A stretch of 64,000 bases of DNA from Cryptomeria japonica (taxonomy: Eukaryota > Streptophyta > Pinopsida > Cupressales > Cupressaceae). The notes below the pieces were generated by a model. That model was not told the DNA's origin and made no database searches. It saw nothing but the letters and a program-made list of their open reading frames with translations. The position numbers and the translations under genes are program-made. This document shows positions 1 through 12,418 of the stretch, piece after piece (within the stretch, counting starts at the first letter, position 1; every line of letters begins with the position of its first letter). Location: positions 288,671,957-288,735,956 of the forward strand of contig NC_081410.1 in the NCBI RefSeq assembly GCF_030272615.1. Direction: 5' to 3'.

Positions 1-3000
1 AATAGGATGGCTCCCTTGCAAAAACACTCAGGACAGATAGAGTATCTAAAGAGAAATTTGTTTGATGATTTTCTTGATCAATTGAAGCCCTCGACAAATG
101 ATAAATATTAGGGGTAGAGACTTGTACAAGGAAAAACCCTAGGAGAAGGGCTAACTGATAAGGCATATAACATCGTGGATGCTAGGGTGCCAATGACTAG
201 TGTGGAATTGTTTAAGTTGTGATATGGACAAAGAAATTTGCAATCCTTGTTCTCAAGTGCTTGGCAATATGACTTGGGCAGGTTAGTGGTGCTCAATATA
301 TTCATGGATGTCAACCTCCTCAAAGCTGTTGTGGACAGATATGACCTTGTTTCTAGAGTTATAAGGGGAAATGAGGGATAAATTTTATTGACAATCAGGA
401 GGGAGGAATTTTAAGAGATTTTTTGTTTGTAGGAACCTTGTGCTACCTTGGTTCAAATAGATTTGAATGAACTAAAGGTAGAGTATTACAAAATGAAGGG
501 TTTTATTCCTTCCAACTCATTTGGAAAAAGGAAGAGATACAACATCATATTAACCCTAGTTTAGAAGAGCCCTTTCCTATTGGTGCTTTCACCAAATATC
601 TGTAGGCCACCTTCTTTTCTCTATGCCAGATTTTAGGTTTTAACCCTATTATAGTCATGCCACTTGATTTTATGTATATGGCTATAAAAATTCGGCATCC
701 AGATTTTACAGTGGTTTTTGACTTTACCCCATACCTAGAAGAGAAGATTCATGAGGTGTTTCAAGGTATTAAGAATGATGTATTTAACACACATTTCTAT
801 TGGTATTCATTGTTAATCCACATGTTCTTATATAGAAATGCAGATTATTTTGAGGGTACCATAAATCTCAAGAGGACAGTTGATAATATTGAGGTGTCGG
901 TGCAACTCTAGAGTATGGACATGTCTTGGGAAAAGCAGGAAGCAAGTTTTGTCAGGTTTGATAATAGTTTTGCTTCTAGACTGAGGCAAAGATTAATAGT
1001 GAATCCACCAAGGGTTCCCACGCAGCTACATGATTTTGTAAGACCAAAGGAAAGGCTGGCACTTTTGAAAATTGAGCACAACTAGGGGGACATTATCCCT
1101 TATCCTATTAGTACAGTTATCAGAGTTTATGGTTTTCCTAGCCAGCCACATGTATTACCTTTTAATGTTCCTTTGAGGTTAGGTTTTGCTAAAGTACTAT
1201 GGCAAATAGATTGTATACATGATAAGGAATTGAAGGGTAGAGGCAAAGGGACTATTTTCCCTAATAATACTGTCATCTCATACTTTGTGATTATAAAAGG
1301 GGGATATGTGCATTTTGACAAGATTTTTACACCATATCATTTAGAGGTTAGCACAATCAGACATAGTGACCTAGAGGGGTTTTACAATGTTTTTCAGGGC
1401 AAGAATAAAAGGAAGCCCATTGCCCAATGAGCACACTTTACCTGAGGATATAATAATAAATGAATTTGATTTAATGACTCAAGATTGGAGGAAGGAGAAA
1501 TGGATAGCTTTTAGGAAGCTATGGGCTATAGTACATAAAATGGATCCCAGTTATGATCCAGTAAAAAAAATCACTCTATTTTGTGCCAAAGTAGATTTTG
1601 TCATGAAATTTTTTTGATTAAAGGAAAAGAGAACCAGACTTGAGGAAGTTCATGCTCAACAAGTTGAGAGAAGAAATATGCAGCGACCTACACTCATCAC
1701 ACCGAAAGAAGCATCCCTGATTCATCAGATGATAATGAAACAACTAGGTTCACCTCCTTCTTCACCTCACAAAATAGATGGGCTAGTAGAAGGTAGACCT
1801 AGCTATGTGCCTCCTCCATAGGGTGGTGTTGTAATAAAAAATGGTAAGAGAAGAAATAAGTAGTGAAGAGGAGAGTACCAATGATAGTGGAAGGTTGGTG
1901 AGAAGAAAAGGAAAGAAGATAATAAAGATAGAGCTACCCCCAAAAAATAAGTAAAACCTTTTAAAGGGGTTAGGATCATTGATCTTGAAGAATCAGACCA
2001 AAGTCCTTCACCACTTCATGTGCCTTTTTAACCTCCAAGGCAGGTTGAAGAACAAAGAGAGGAGCAACACATGGAAGAACAACATGAGGAAGATACCATT
2101 GTACTAACAAATGCAGAGATGCAAATTGGTATTCCTCTTGTGCCACCCACTTTAGAATTGGACCTCACTCCTGTGGATATTCAGGGTAGAGCCTTTAGAG
2201 ATGCCAGAAAGGAGGCATGCAATAGATTTCTTGAAGACGAAGCCATTGTAAGAAGCCCAACCTTCCTGCAACTTGTATGGAAAATGAAGATAGAAGAATA
2301 CAGGAGGATAAGCGCTAAGAGAAAGGCCCAAAGGCCAAATAGATCTGATAAAGAAAATCAGGAGGAGGTCAAAAATGAAATGTTGGAAGGATTTAAAGGA
2401 ATTACTACAGATGAAGGTATGATGATTATAAATCAAGCTGGAGTCTTAATTTTGCTAGAGTGGGATATAACTGATGTAGTGTCTTTTGATGCAATTAGAA
2501 AATCAAAAGATCAACAATTTAGTTGAGAGGAAGAAGCAAGGTTGGCACTGAAAGGGTCATAATTTGTAGATGATTATGCAACCTTGGCAATATGGGCACT
2601 AGAATAGGGGCCTAGGAGGCCTAATATCAGTGATATTAATCCAAATTTAATGGGAAGCCTCATTATAAAAAGAGCCTCTGATACATCAAATGTTGAGGCC
2701 TCAAAGTTAGTTGTTGATGTGGCCAAATTACCCCATTAAACTTCAAAGAGGGAGGCTAAAGAAAAAGAGAAGCTAATGAAGAAGTTTGAGAATCTTTTTA
2801 GTGATTATAATGCAGTTCAACAAAGGTGTGTGGAGCTGCAAACTAAGGTTTAACTTCTTGAGCATAGACAAATAGGAGTATCTTCTTCAACTCCTACAAT
2901 TGCATCAATCCCATCAACGTCTAGGTCTCCACCTGCCTCACATGTAGATGTAGCAGTTCAATTTGACAGTGAGACTGATGTTCCAATCACACCATTAGTA

Positions 3001-3766
3001 CCATATGTTGATGAAGAGCCTGAACCCACCATATCAATTGACCCGACAAGAGCCCAAATTTTGGAGAAAGTCAATGAGCTGGAAAATAAGCTAAAGGAGT
3101 GAGAGGATCAATCTGCTTGTAAGCAAAGAGAGATAATTAGCTCAATGCTAACTCATTTGAATGAGAAGGTGGACAATAGATTCAATAACATTCATTCTTT
3201 ATATTCTTTATTGTTTAATGCTATTCAAAGTTTTGACAAAGATAAGGAAGTGGCAATCCCTTTGTTTACAAAATGGTTACAAAGTAGAAATGAACTCAAA
3301 ATATTGTCAATGGATTCCAAATACCATGTTGAGAGGCCACCTACACTTCAACCAACCTATTTATTGGTTAAGTCAATGCAGGAAGCTTAGATGCTGCGAG
3401 AAAATATAGAAAGAAAGATAAGGGAATTGATGATAAGCTTCAGTGAGCTGAATGAAACACTTCCGCCAGGTATTGAAGATGAGAGGGGCAATTAAGCCTT
3501 TACAATTTTGGAAGGAAGAGGCAGAAAGAGTCATCAACACTCAATTGGACTTGATTTGTGAGGAGATAGATACTGACATGCTAGAGGAAAGCATGGACAA
3601 AATAATATGTATAAGAACATTCTTTAAATCTTTTGAAAGAGAGGCGAATCAAGTGGTAGTTAAGTATACTCCATACAGAGAAAAAGGTGATGAGATTATG
3701 AATTTAAAATGGCCATCAGATGAAGAATATTGTGAATGGAGTAATACTTACTTAAAAGAAGAGTAA
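1..3766 (+). pseudogene. Uncharacterised long reading frame, probably transposon-borne, broken
   Basis: I do not recognise the family. Coding-like text runs through most of this stretch, with pieces at 657-911, 1173-1430, 1387-1617, 2071-2526, 3145-3390 and 3452-3766. They lie in three frames and are interrupted by many stops, largely TAG at positions where CAG is the simplest ancestor. The product would exceed 1,000 residues. The N-terminal half looks globular, with aromatic-rich blocks. A charged Lys/Glu-rich middle follows (about 1860-2530), and a heptad-like coiled-coil region around 2750-3160. The last piece ends at a TAA at 3764-3766. No retroviral protease, RT or integrase motif is visible. 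It ends just before a probable LTR on the same strand, so it could be a 3' extra ORF of a retrotransposon. That is inference from position only. Confidence 0.45.
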
Positions 3767-3799
3767 GGATTGCAAACAGTTAGTTAGTTAACTATTTGA

Positions 3800-5150
3800 T
3801 GTAACAGTCTGGCAGGCAGTCTTGTTTCTTTGCAACAGTTACTTTTTGGACATGGGCAACAACAAGGTGGGCCCGTCTCAGATCTTCATCGACAACAATA
3901 AAAAGGGATAAAAAGCATAAAGTGTCAAGATGAATCAATTGCAAATATTTGGTTTTGGTTGTGACATTCCTTAAGGGGAATATTTTGTAATAGAATTATG
4001 GGTAATCAATCATTTTTGAGTGACTGGTGTCTCCTTTGGCTCGTATCTTGTTTGCTCCCTTATTTTATATAAAAGGGAATTCAAGACTAAGAGACAAGGG
4101 TTCAATTTTTTATTTATGTACCGAGTTTTGCTAAGTCAGAGTCATAGGTCCCATGTAGCAGGTTTTAGGTGAAGATGAGCAAGCTGTGAAGTCATTTACA
4201 GAGCAATGAAAAGCATTTAGTGTCAATTTTTGTGCAGGTTCTTGAAGGAGATATGTAAATTGTTTTGTGACAGAAGATAGCTGACCAAGTCAATAAAATA
4301 GAATTCAAATCCATTTCTCCAGTGTATAATTTTATCATATTTTGAATGAGTAGAATCAAGGGTTTTTTCATTCGTTGCACTATTGTGGTGTATGCATTTT
4401 TTGTTCATGCTTCGATCTAAGGGGTTGATTAAATGATTGAGTGGAATTGCAGAGTGGTAGGGCTTATGCAGGGATTTTGATAAGTAGTTTGGGTTGGGAT
4501 TGTAGATGAGATATATTATAAGGAAATATTATCTTAGATCCTATTCTATTAGATAAAATTTTGTCATATTTTCATTTTACATCTTGTAAATTTAGGTACC
4601 CAATGGAGTAAGGCATTGATCACAGCTTGTAACTGTCTTTAATGTCAGTTTTGTGTCCAAACTCACCAACAACTTGCTATAATTTGCCGAATATCAGAAT
4701 ATCTTTTCATTTCACATATGTTACTATCTATTTAAGAAATCTAATGCTTCAATAGGTTGAGGGTCACTGAAGAACTTTCCATTCTTGAGCATTCTCCCTC
4801 TTTGTTGAGCCTTCATATGAGATTATCTGCTTTGTTTTTGGTGAAAATTGTGAGTATGGCACAAAGATTATATATTCATCAAGGGATAACCCTCTCGGGT
4901 CTTGCAAAGCCCAAAGTGTAGAAGGATTTGCAGAATCCTTGTCAATGTTGGTCCAAGTTCTTGAAGATATTGATAGTTGGATTTGGACTCTCCATAGATA
5001 ATCTGAAGAATCATATTGGTTTCTACCTCTTGCAGTGTAAACCCCATTTTTGGGAACAGACAAAAATTGCGACTTTGCTTGGGGACTTTTCAGTATCTCT
5101 GGCAAATAGTTGAACTGTAATTGGTTTCCACATTGACCCATCCCAGTCAC
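3800..5150 (+). mobile_element. Probable long terminal repeat (boundaries approximate)
   Basis: A non-coding stretch of about 1.35 kb lies between the end of the unknown reading frame and a primer-binding-site-like sequence. It holds a good TATA box at 4066-4074. A TG start is possible at 3800 (TGTAACAGTC) and a CA end at about 5149. No second copy is in the window, and I could not find a clean target duplication or polypurine tract, so the boundaries are provisional. The 4764-5153 minus-strand open frame inside it looks accidental. Confidence 0.45.
4066..4074 (+). promoter_or_regulatory. TATA box of the putative LTR
   Basis: TATATAAAAG in an otherwise mixed context, about 270 bases into the putative LTR and about 1.4 kb upstream of the gag start. 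That is a normal place for the RNA polymerase II promoter of a plant Ty3/gypsy LTR. Confidence 0.5.
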
Positions 5151-5158
5151 CAATAAAA

Positions 5159-5177
5159 TGGCGACTCTGTTGGGGAC
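5159..5177 (+). promoter_or_regulatory. Primer-binding site, tRNA-Arg-like
   Basis: TGGCGACTCTGTTGGGGAC matches the complement of a plant tRNA-Arg 3' end (TGGCGACTCCACTGGGGA) in its first nine bases and in the GGGGA block, with mismatches between them. It starts a few bases after the putative LTR end and about 330 bases before the gag ATG, as expected for a reverse-transcription primer site. Confidence 0.5.
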
Positions 5178-5490
5178 ATAAATGCATAGTTGCAGTTAGT
5201 TGTGTCATCCATTTGGGAAACTGCGTTGAGTTTGTATCGTGCTTCTGTGATTTGATGGTTGAGCCCATATTTTTGTGTTTCTAGTTTATGTTCTCTATTG
5301 AAAAAGGTGTTCTACATTTTTGCGATAAAGGCATTCGTATTTGTGAACAAGGTTCACAAATTTGTTTCAAAGATTACTGAATACTATTTTATTTGGTGTC
5401 CCGAAGTAATTTGGGTGGCAATTTTGAAGTCTTGTGCTAGTGTGTATATTATTGAAGATTTCTAATAAATCTTTGAGAGATTTTGTCACT

Positions 5491-8400
5491 ATGATCAAAT
5501 CTAAGAATACTAGAGGTTACATGAGGCTGCATCCTAAAGAAAAATTGGAAGATCCTCTTGGAGCTCCGTAGAGGAGTGGAATAAGAAGAAACGTAGAAAA
5601 AAGCCCTCCTCCCTCATCATAGAAACCAAAGAATAAGAATGCAAGTATGTCATCTTTGAATCTTGCTCCTGAAATTTATGAAACTTCTTCTAAGAGTTAT
5701 GAGTCAGATAGCTTAGGATTGTTTGACTCTTTGTTTAACACACCTATACAAGAAGTACAACAATAGAATAAGCAAGTTTCCTAGGTTCAATATTCAGAAA
5801 AGAGAAGAGGCCGAAGTAGAAGTAGAAGTCATCAAAGTGGTACTATTGGTGTACCTCATCCTCTTGACCTCATAACACAATTTCTTTATAATATCGAGTC
5901 AACTCAGGAACAAGGAGATGCAAACCTAATAGATTTAGGTGATACTTCTGAATCTAAAATAACTTTACCGGATCCTTAAGAAGTTTTTGGATACATAGAT
6001 ACATTAAAAAAGGAACTCCAAGAACAAATGGATTTAAGAAAGAAAAAAGAAAAGGAGAAGGAATATGAGGTTATAAATGTTGTGATTGAGAGGGATAGTT
6101 TAGTGAGGTAGTTGGCTACACTCAAAGCTTTGAATCAAGAAAAAATTAAGCCTAATGTTGAGGGTCTTGTTATAAGAGAAATCTTAGAAAGGAACTCTGA
6201 ACTTGTTATAAAAGAAAATTCTAAGAGCATGTTGATAGCCAAAAGTTAGCAGATCGCAGTCAGCCAAGTGCTTAGATCCCCAAATTAGACCAGGACAAAG
6301 GAAAGCAAAAGGTATTTGGTGTTAAAATAAGTGATAAATAAATCCTCAACTATCCCCGATCAAGTCATGGATTATCTCAAGATGGCATTGAATTAGAAAA
6401 AGCTACGATAAAGAGTGAAACTCTTGCAAAAGAGTTAAAAAGAATTGAGATGGAGGCTTCAATAGCAGAAATAAAGAGGAAAATTGATTTCCTTAAAATG
6501 TCATCATTAAATAATGTTTCATTCCCTGCTGGCTCATCTAATACTCAAGCTATTTCTAGTTTAGTCCCTACAAAAATACAAAATATCAATACAAGTACTT
6601 ATGCTCAAAATGTTCAAGGTACTTAGAAACCTGAAGTTGTAGTCACTGGGCAGGGAGGTCAAATAACCACTTAAAATAGTAGTCAGTCCCAAGCTTCTAA
6701 GGTACCTATTGGAGTTACTGTTGAGGGTAACACTGGAACAAAAACCAATGGAACTAGTGGTACAACCAATGCTGGAGGACAAATTGTTGCTAGGCAATTC
6801 AAGAGAAGACCTATCCATTAAGAAAGGTATAGGCAATTGTGTTTTGATGGGATACCAAGACATCTTAACATAGTCCCAAATGAATTGAGGGACAAGATCA
6901 ATAAGTTTGCAGAAAATAATGCTATCACTGATGAAGAATATCTAAGAGCTTTCATAGATAGGTTAAATGACTATGAAGCAGAACATGAAGATGTTGTTAT
7001 GAAACTTTTTATACAATCTCTAACTGAAGATGCAAGGGATTGGTACAGAGGATTGCCAATTACAAGCATCAATTCCTGGGAAGAATTTGAAAGGAGTTTT
7101 AAAGAGAAGTACAGTGATAAAACTAATGCAAGCTTTATGTTGAATGAGTTCAACAACATCAAGAGGTCACCAAATGAAGTTGTCACTGATTTTAATATCA
7201 AATTTCAAAAGGCTATGCATAAATTATTTCAGGTTCTAAGTTTAGATGACATTGTTTGTCTAACTACATATGTAAATGTATTTGATGCAAAAATGACATA
7301 TATCCTTAGGGATAAATATCCTCAAAATCTAAGAGATGAATTTAGGATAGCCATAAATGTTGAAGGAAATAGGAGAGCTTCATGTAAGATTGGGAGAAGA
7401 GAGGATCCTAGATTCTCAAAATGTGCAAAAGATAAGGTGGAGAAACCTTTAGGAGCAAAACTAAAAGAAGAAGACAAATGGGACAAGGTGTTTAGTACCT
7501 TGTAAGATCTCAAATTAACTGTTACAAAGAATGACAAGGGTGCTGCACCAGAAAATCAACAGTTTAATAAATTTAGCAAACTTCCAAAGCTACAAGATTA
7601 TCCTTACAACACAAATTGGAAGGATGGAAGACCAGTTCAACAAAAACAAAAGAATAAGTAGGAGCAACAAACTCCTGATCCATTACAAAAACACACATTG
7701 AATGTTGTTGAGGATACACCCTGGTGTGTTGCTTGTCAATCACCTCATTCATTTGAGTATTGTGTTGTTGCACAATTTATTTCTGCTAAGGATTAAGTAC
7801 AAGAAGAAGAAGAAGAATTTTTTGAGGATGACAAGGTTGATTGTCTCATGACTACTTCTTACCTGGGAGGAGCGAAATACTTTTATGATACCGAGACTCT
7901 GGACTTTGATGTAGATCATTAGAGGAAAAGGAATGACTCATATCACCAACAAGTTTTTTTTGATGATGAGTTGTGCATGCTGATGATCAAGTGTGTAATG
8001 CTGAACAAGGAGAAGACACAGTGTCCTTGAGAAGACCTTCAAATCAAGAGATTGCTAGAATAACAACTACTATGGTGGCTCAAGTCAAAATTAATTACCA
8101 ATTTATAAATAAACAATTGGTGAAGATCAAGGCAAGCCTTCTAGTTTATTTATCAAAGAACTAAAAAATAAAGGTAAGGAGGTCAAAGAAGACAAACTAA
8201 GGAAGGATGCAGTCATGATCAAGGAGGTCAAGAAAAAAGAGTGGGATAAGAAGGATGAAATTATAAGGCCCAATGAGGAAGTTGTTTCACCTAAAGTGAA
8301 GATAAAGATAGTTGAAAATTTCGTTGTGCCTAATGGAGAGGACCTGAAGCAGAAACAAAATGTTGAAAGCAACAAACTGAATAAACATGAAGAGAAATCG

Positions 8401-8829
8401 GGTATGTCTCTTGAATTGCCAGATTACACACTTGTTGATATGCTTCAGTTACTTTCTCATATTACAGTCAATGTTCCTTTACAAGAAATGTTAAGAATAG
8501 ATGAACAAAAGGAGAAAGCTATGGCCTAAGTTAGGGGTGTTTCTTCTTCTGCTAAGACAGAACACAAGAGTGTTTCTCATAATGTAAATAAACAAGTGAG
8601 TAAAAATGAGACAAAGGATAAAGAACTAGAGGGAATGGTTTCTCAAATTCCCCAAATTTATCTTGAAGATACAATAGATGAGTGCCTGGAGAATGTAGAT
8701 CCAATGTTTTACAACTTTGTTACAAATGGACCTCAAACTTGCACAATTAGGTCCAAACACATCATAATGGCCTCAAATGGCCTTATTTACATTAAAGAAC
8801 ACAAAAAAAACAAAAAAAACAAATATTGA
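5491..8829 (+). pseudogene. gag: Ty3/gypsy gag (capsid and nucleocapsid) with start of pre-protease region, broken
   Basis: Translation plausibly starts at ATG 5491. The N-terminal part is Ser/Arg- and Lys/Glu-rich with a coiled-coil stretch (about 5990-6240) and many nonsense codons; the frame changes before 6795. The clearest piece is 6837-7505 (222 codons), a retrotransposon gag capsid domain with the family pattern LFIQSL..DARDWYRGLP followed by W..F...F..KY. A zinc knuckle spaced C-x2-C-x3-H-x4-C lies at 7725-7763, one residue shorter than the usual CCHC. Downstream pieces at 8215-8529 and 8596-8829 are Lys/Glu-rich and contain a block typical of the gag-protease linker of Tat-type elements. 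No protease follows. Reading stops at 8829, where the next element begins, so the 3' part was lost or displaced. Confidence 0.8.
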
Positions 8830-9879
8830 TCCTATTGGCCAAACCTAGGCCTCTAGGGTGCTCCTACACCACCCTTGTTTTGGTGATTTACACCTCCACA
8901 AATATCCAATAAATTTTTTAAAAGTGTGTGTGCCCTATAATCTCATGTGTTTGTAAGATCCTAATGAGCTAGAATGTAAAACTAGAGTTCTACCCTACGC
9001 TCGGAGTAAAAACCCTAAATGAACACAATGTAAATGCTTCAAATCACAAATGTAATATAGATCTAAAGAAATAATGTAAAGATGAAAATGAATGATGCGA
9101 AACTTGCATAGAGATATGAAAATAACATGAAAGCATACCAAACCCTAAAGGTGAGGTACAAGCTAATCAAATATCTGTGATCTCCTTATTATTCTTCAAT
9201 ATTTGTTAAGCTTCAATTGATGATGAAAAGGTTGATGAAGACTTGATGAATGCTTGAATTTGTTGATTGCAGATTCCACATAAAACTCGCACTTTCACTT
9301 CATAAGAGGCTCCTTCAATTGTTAGAGAATGGATCCTTCAAATGAGGAAAGAAAAGGTTATATATATGAAACCCTAACTTTAATTTTGATCATAAGCTGA
9401 CCTAGAACTAATAAAATTTCACACAAAGCGAGATTTAAACATTATAATAGTGCCAAAACATGATCTCAAAATTTGGGGAGAAAAAGTCGGGACCAGTGTG
9501 ATTCACACCGGTTTGATCAACTTTTTTCCAAATTTTTAAGGATACAAGGTATCATGATTACAAAATCAAACCCGACTTAGTGAATCAATACAATGTGTTT
9601 AGATATGCAAAAATGAGCCTTGAAGGGAGAAATAAGACTCTATTAGGGTTTCATCTAATTAATTAATTAAAGATGATGAAGTAAAAAGGGGCACACTTAG
9701 TGTTAAGGGCCCAATTTTAAAATGTGTGGAATGATGAGAGAGGATTTTAGATTCAATTAAATTAATAATTAAATGCTTAAAGGAATTTTCAAATGCAAAT
9801 GCAACACATTAAGGCACGTGCTAACCTAAGCATGAAATTAGAAAACTCTAATCAAGGGTGTATAATTTACAACATTACA
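8827..9879 (-). mobile_element. 3' LTR of Tat copy 1 (outer end truncated or divergent)
   Basis: From about 8880 on it aligns with 55.91-56.89 kb, sharing for example gatttNcacctccac at the left and TTACA at the right end. The right end is exact: both copies change from LTR to TTTAGCCCCCA. The left 620 bases of the other copy's LTR have no counterpart here. The low-complexity A/C run at 8800-8825 precedes the junction. Confidence 0.7.
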
Positions 9880-9895
9880 TTTAGCCCCCACTTTA
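9880..9895 (-). promoter_or_regulatory. Polypurine tract of Tat copy 1
   Basis: On the minus strand this reads AAAGTGGGGGCTAAA and abuts the LTR start TGTAATG. The same layout is seen at 56890-56905. It would prime plus-strand DNA synthesis. Confidence 0.6.
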
Positions 9896-10607
9896 GCGGT
9901 CATATGACACTACGTACATATGCAAGCTAAAGTACAGAAAATAAAATATTCATACAAAAAAGGATATGTCCATAATATGTTGAATGAAGCCCCCAATAGT
10001 ATCTACAGTACAATGTTAGGAACCTCATCCTACAAAACCACATTGTTAGTTAAAATCACAAAATGACATAAACACTTACTAAGGGTGATGAAGTTAGAGG
10101 GTAGCTATATGCTCCCCCTGTTTTGGCTTGTTAATTAGTGAGTTTAAATAGGGTATCATGTTTACCATGTCAAATTATGAGAAGAGGTAATGACACATGC
10201 TCACAATGAAGCTCAATACAAGACTCAATCATGTCAAGGAACATTTGGTAAGGAAGAGAACCGAAACACAATTCCAATGCAACCAATGGTGCAAGAATCA
10301 GAGTTCTCTAGCTTGAGATATGAAAGATTAAGCAGAATATGCAGAATTAGGGTTTTAAGAGAGAGAATACCTTAAATAGTGACAATGACACTATTCATTT
10401 TCCCTATTCACTTTTGTAGGAGAGGAGCCCACGTAGCACAAAATGTCATGTCAACAACTAGAAATGCCTATGCAAATGGAGATCTTGAGGCAGTCTATGT
10501 CAATGACACATCGTTGGATGAGTTAGGCATGTCCAACTGCATTTGTAGTTTTTGTTTCACTCTATTTGTTCGATTTGACTAATTAGGAACCCTGATTTAC
10601 ATGTGAT

Positions 10608-10746
10608 ACCCAACAGGAGTGCCATAGTCCACCTAGGGCGTTATGGTCCCTACTGGGTGCCCTAGTCATGCCAAGTCACTCTAATCCTACTAGGGTGCCC
10701 TAGTCCCAATAGGGCACCCTGGTGCCCTACTAGGGCACCTGGTCCT
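10608..10746 (+). repeat. Degenerate GGGTGCCCTAGTCCC minisatellite in PMD intron 1
   Basis: Several imperfect copies of a unit of about 18 bases around GGGTGCCCTAGTCCC lie between exons 1 and 2. It is the diverged counterpart of the GGGCGCCATGGTCCC array at 57.62-57.83 kb, in the same intron of the other copy. Confidence 0.7.
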
Positions 10747-12413
10747 TGGAAAGGGTTGTCAGAGGCACGCATGGAATCAAGAGGTAGATGATATGATGAT
10801 GATGTGATTGATTTGATAAATTACTAATTCATGATTTTGATTTTGTAAGAGTTGTCGTACCTACGAGAGCATATTTTTGGATAGATCTACCGCTATATAC
10901 AAATCCAAATCCCTTGTTTATCTCAAGAGGATCAACAACTTCTTCATGAAATGGGTTTATGGTATATTTTTAATATGCTTGTTATCAGATATCATGGTTG
11001 CATGCTCATGGCACTAATTGAGAGATGGGATCCTAGCACTTTGAAATTCATCCTGCCCATGGGGGAGATGATAGTCACTTTAGAGGATGTATACTATATT
11101 TTTAAATTCCTAGTGAGAGGAAAAATAATGAGATATCAGAGAGATTTCTCATTGACAACCATGAGGAGAGATAAGATTTATTACATTGGTAGAGTTGCAC
11201 GCGAAGAAAGAAAGAGTTGGATTCTCATTTGATGGTTACTTCATCCTACCAGCATAGTTCCACATGTGAGGAGACTCATGATCACCAAAATGGGGATATC
11301 CATATGTCCCGATGGTCGAGGCAATCACATGCATGGAGACCTTACATATGTCATCTGTACAATGGAGGAGCAACACACTATATTCTTATGGGGATGGAGC
11401 ATGTTAGCTCATCTTTATCATGATCTTGGAGACTATGTTTATGGGGTGAGGAAGGGTTTGATGACATGCATCCCTCTATAGATTTGGATGTTTGAGAACA
11501 TCACATGCACCAAGATAGCAGGATATCTATTTGATATAGATATTGATGAGCCTCGATCATATGGTTACCCATTCACCACTAGATCATGGTAGAGAGGTGA
11601 CTTGTTATACTGGAGAGTGATGATAGATATATTGAGACTGGATAACATTGTAAGGAGGCCATACTGACGAATGGCCACTTGGCCAGGTTAGGGTAGGAAG
11701 CTCCACCTTATGCAGTGGAACCATTTTTTGGAGGGTGGCCATAGCTACATTTTCATGCCATTCTATTTTGACAGAGTGAGGAGGGAGTTCAGTCTAGAGC
11801 AAGGTATGCCTATAAGAGTATTGATCTACATATGACATTCTAGATGTGTCGTGATACAAGGAGAAGTACCTAGACCTACTAGAGATGAGATAGGGTTGAT
11901 AGATTCAAAGGATGATGAGAGAGACAAGTATGGGCCCCCACTCGAGGATGATTCTAGAGTCCAACGTAGATACATCACATGGTGGGATAGGAACTTTGCT
12001 GGAGCTATTTTTCCATTAGACTACCCACAAAGGAATCCTAATCCATTGATACGATTAGTTGATTCATAGAGTGAGGAGAGAGGACATGAGGCCTCAGAGG
12101 AGCTGAGAAATGAGGAGGGACAAGATGATCAGGATGAGGAGGAAGAGGAGATACCTAGCCATCTAGGAGATGAGACCATAGCCCTAGATCCTCTTGCAGT
12201 AGATGATAGAGGAGAGGATGCAATAGTAGAGGAGGAGACAACCTTAAATAGATTGAGCTCAAGACTCCGTAGGTCCTTGCCATTAGAGCCACATCCAGAT
12301 ATATAGAGGTGGTATGAGAATGGTTAGAGTAGAAGAGTTGTACCACAAACTTCTATATCCCAAGCTCTTATCATATCTTATTGGCAGGAGGGAGACCCAT
12401 GCAGGTCTTTATT

Positions 12414-12418
12414 TGAAG
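12414..12418 (+). repeat. Target-site duplication TGAAG, left
   Basis: TGAAG immediately precedes the solo LTR and is repeated at 13862-13866. Confidence 0.85.

Noticed and set aside
4764-5153. 129-codon minus-strand frame
   Set aside because: Lies inside the putative LTR, antisense to the primer site; no family motif.
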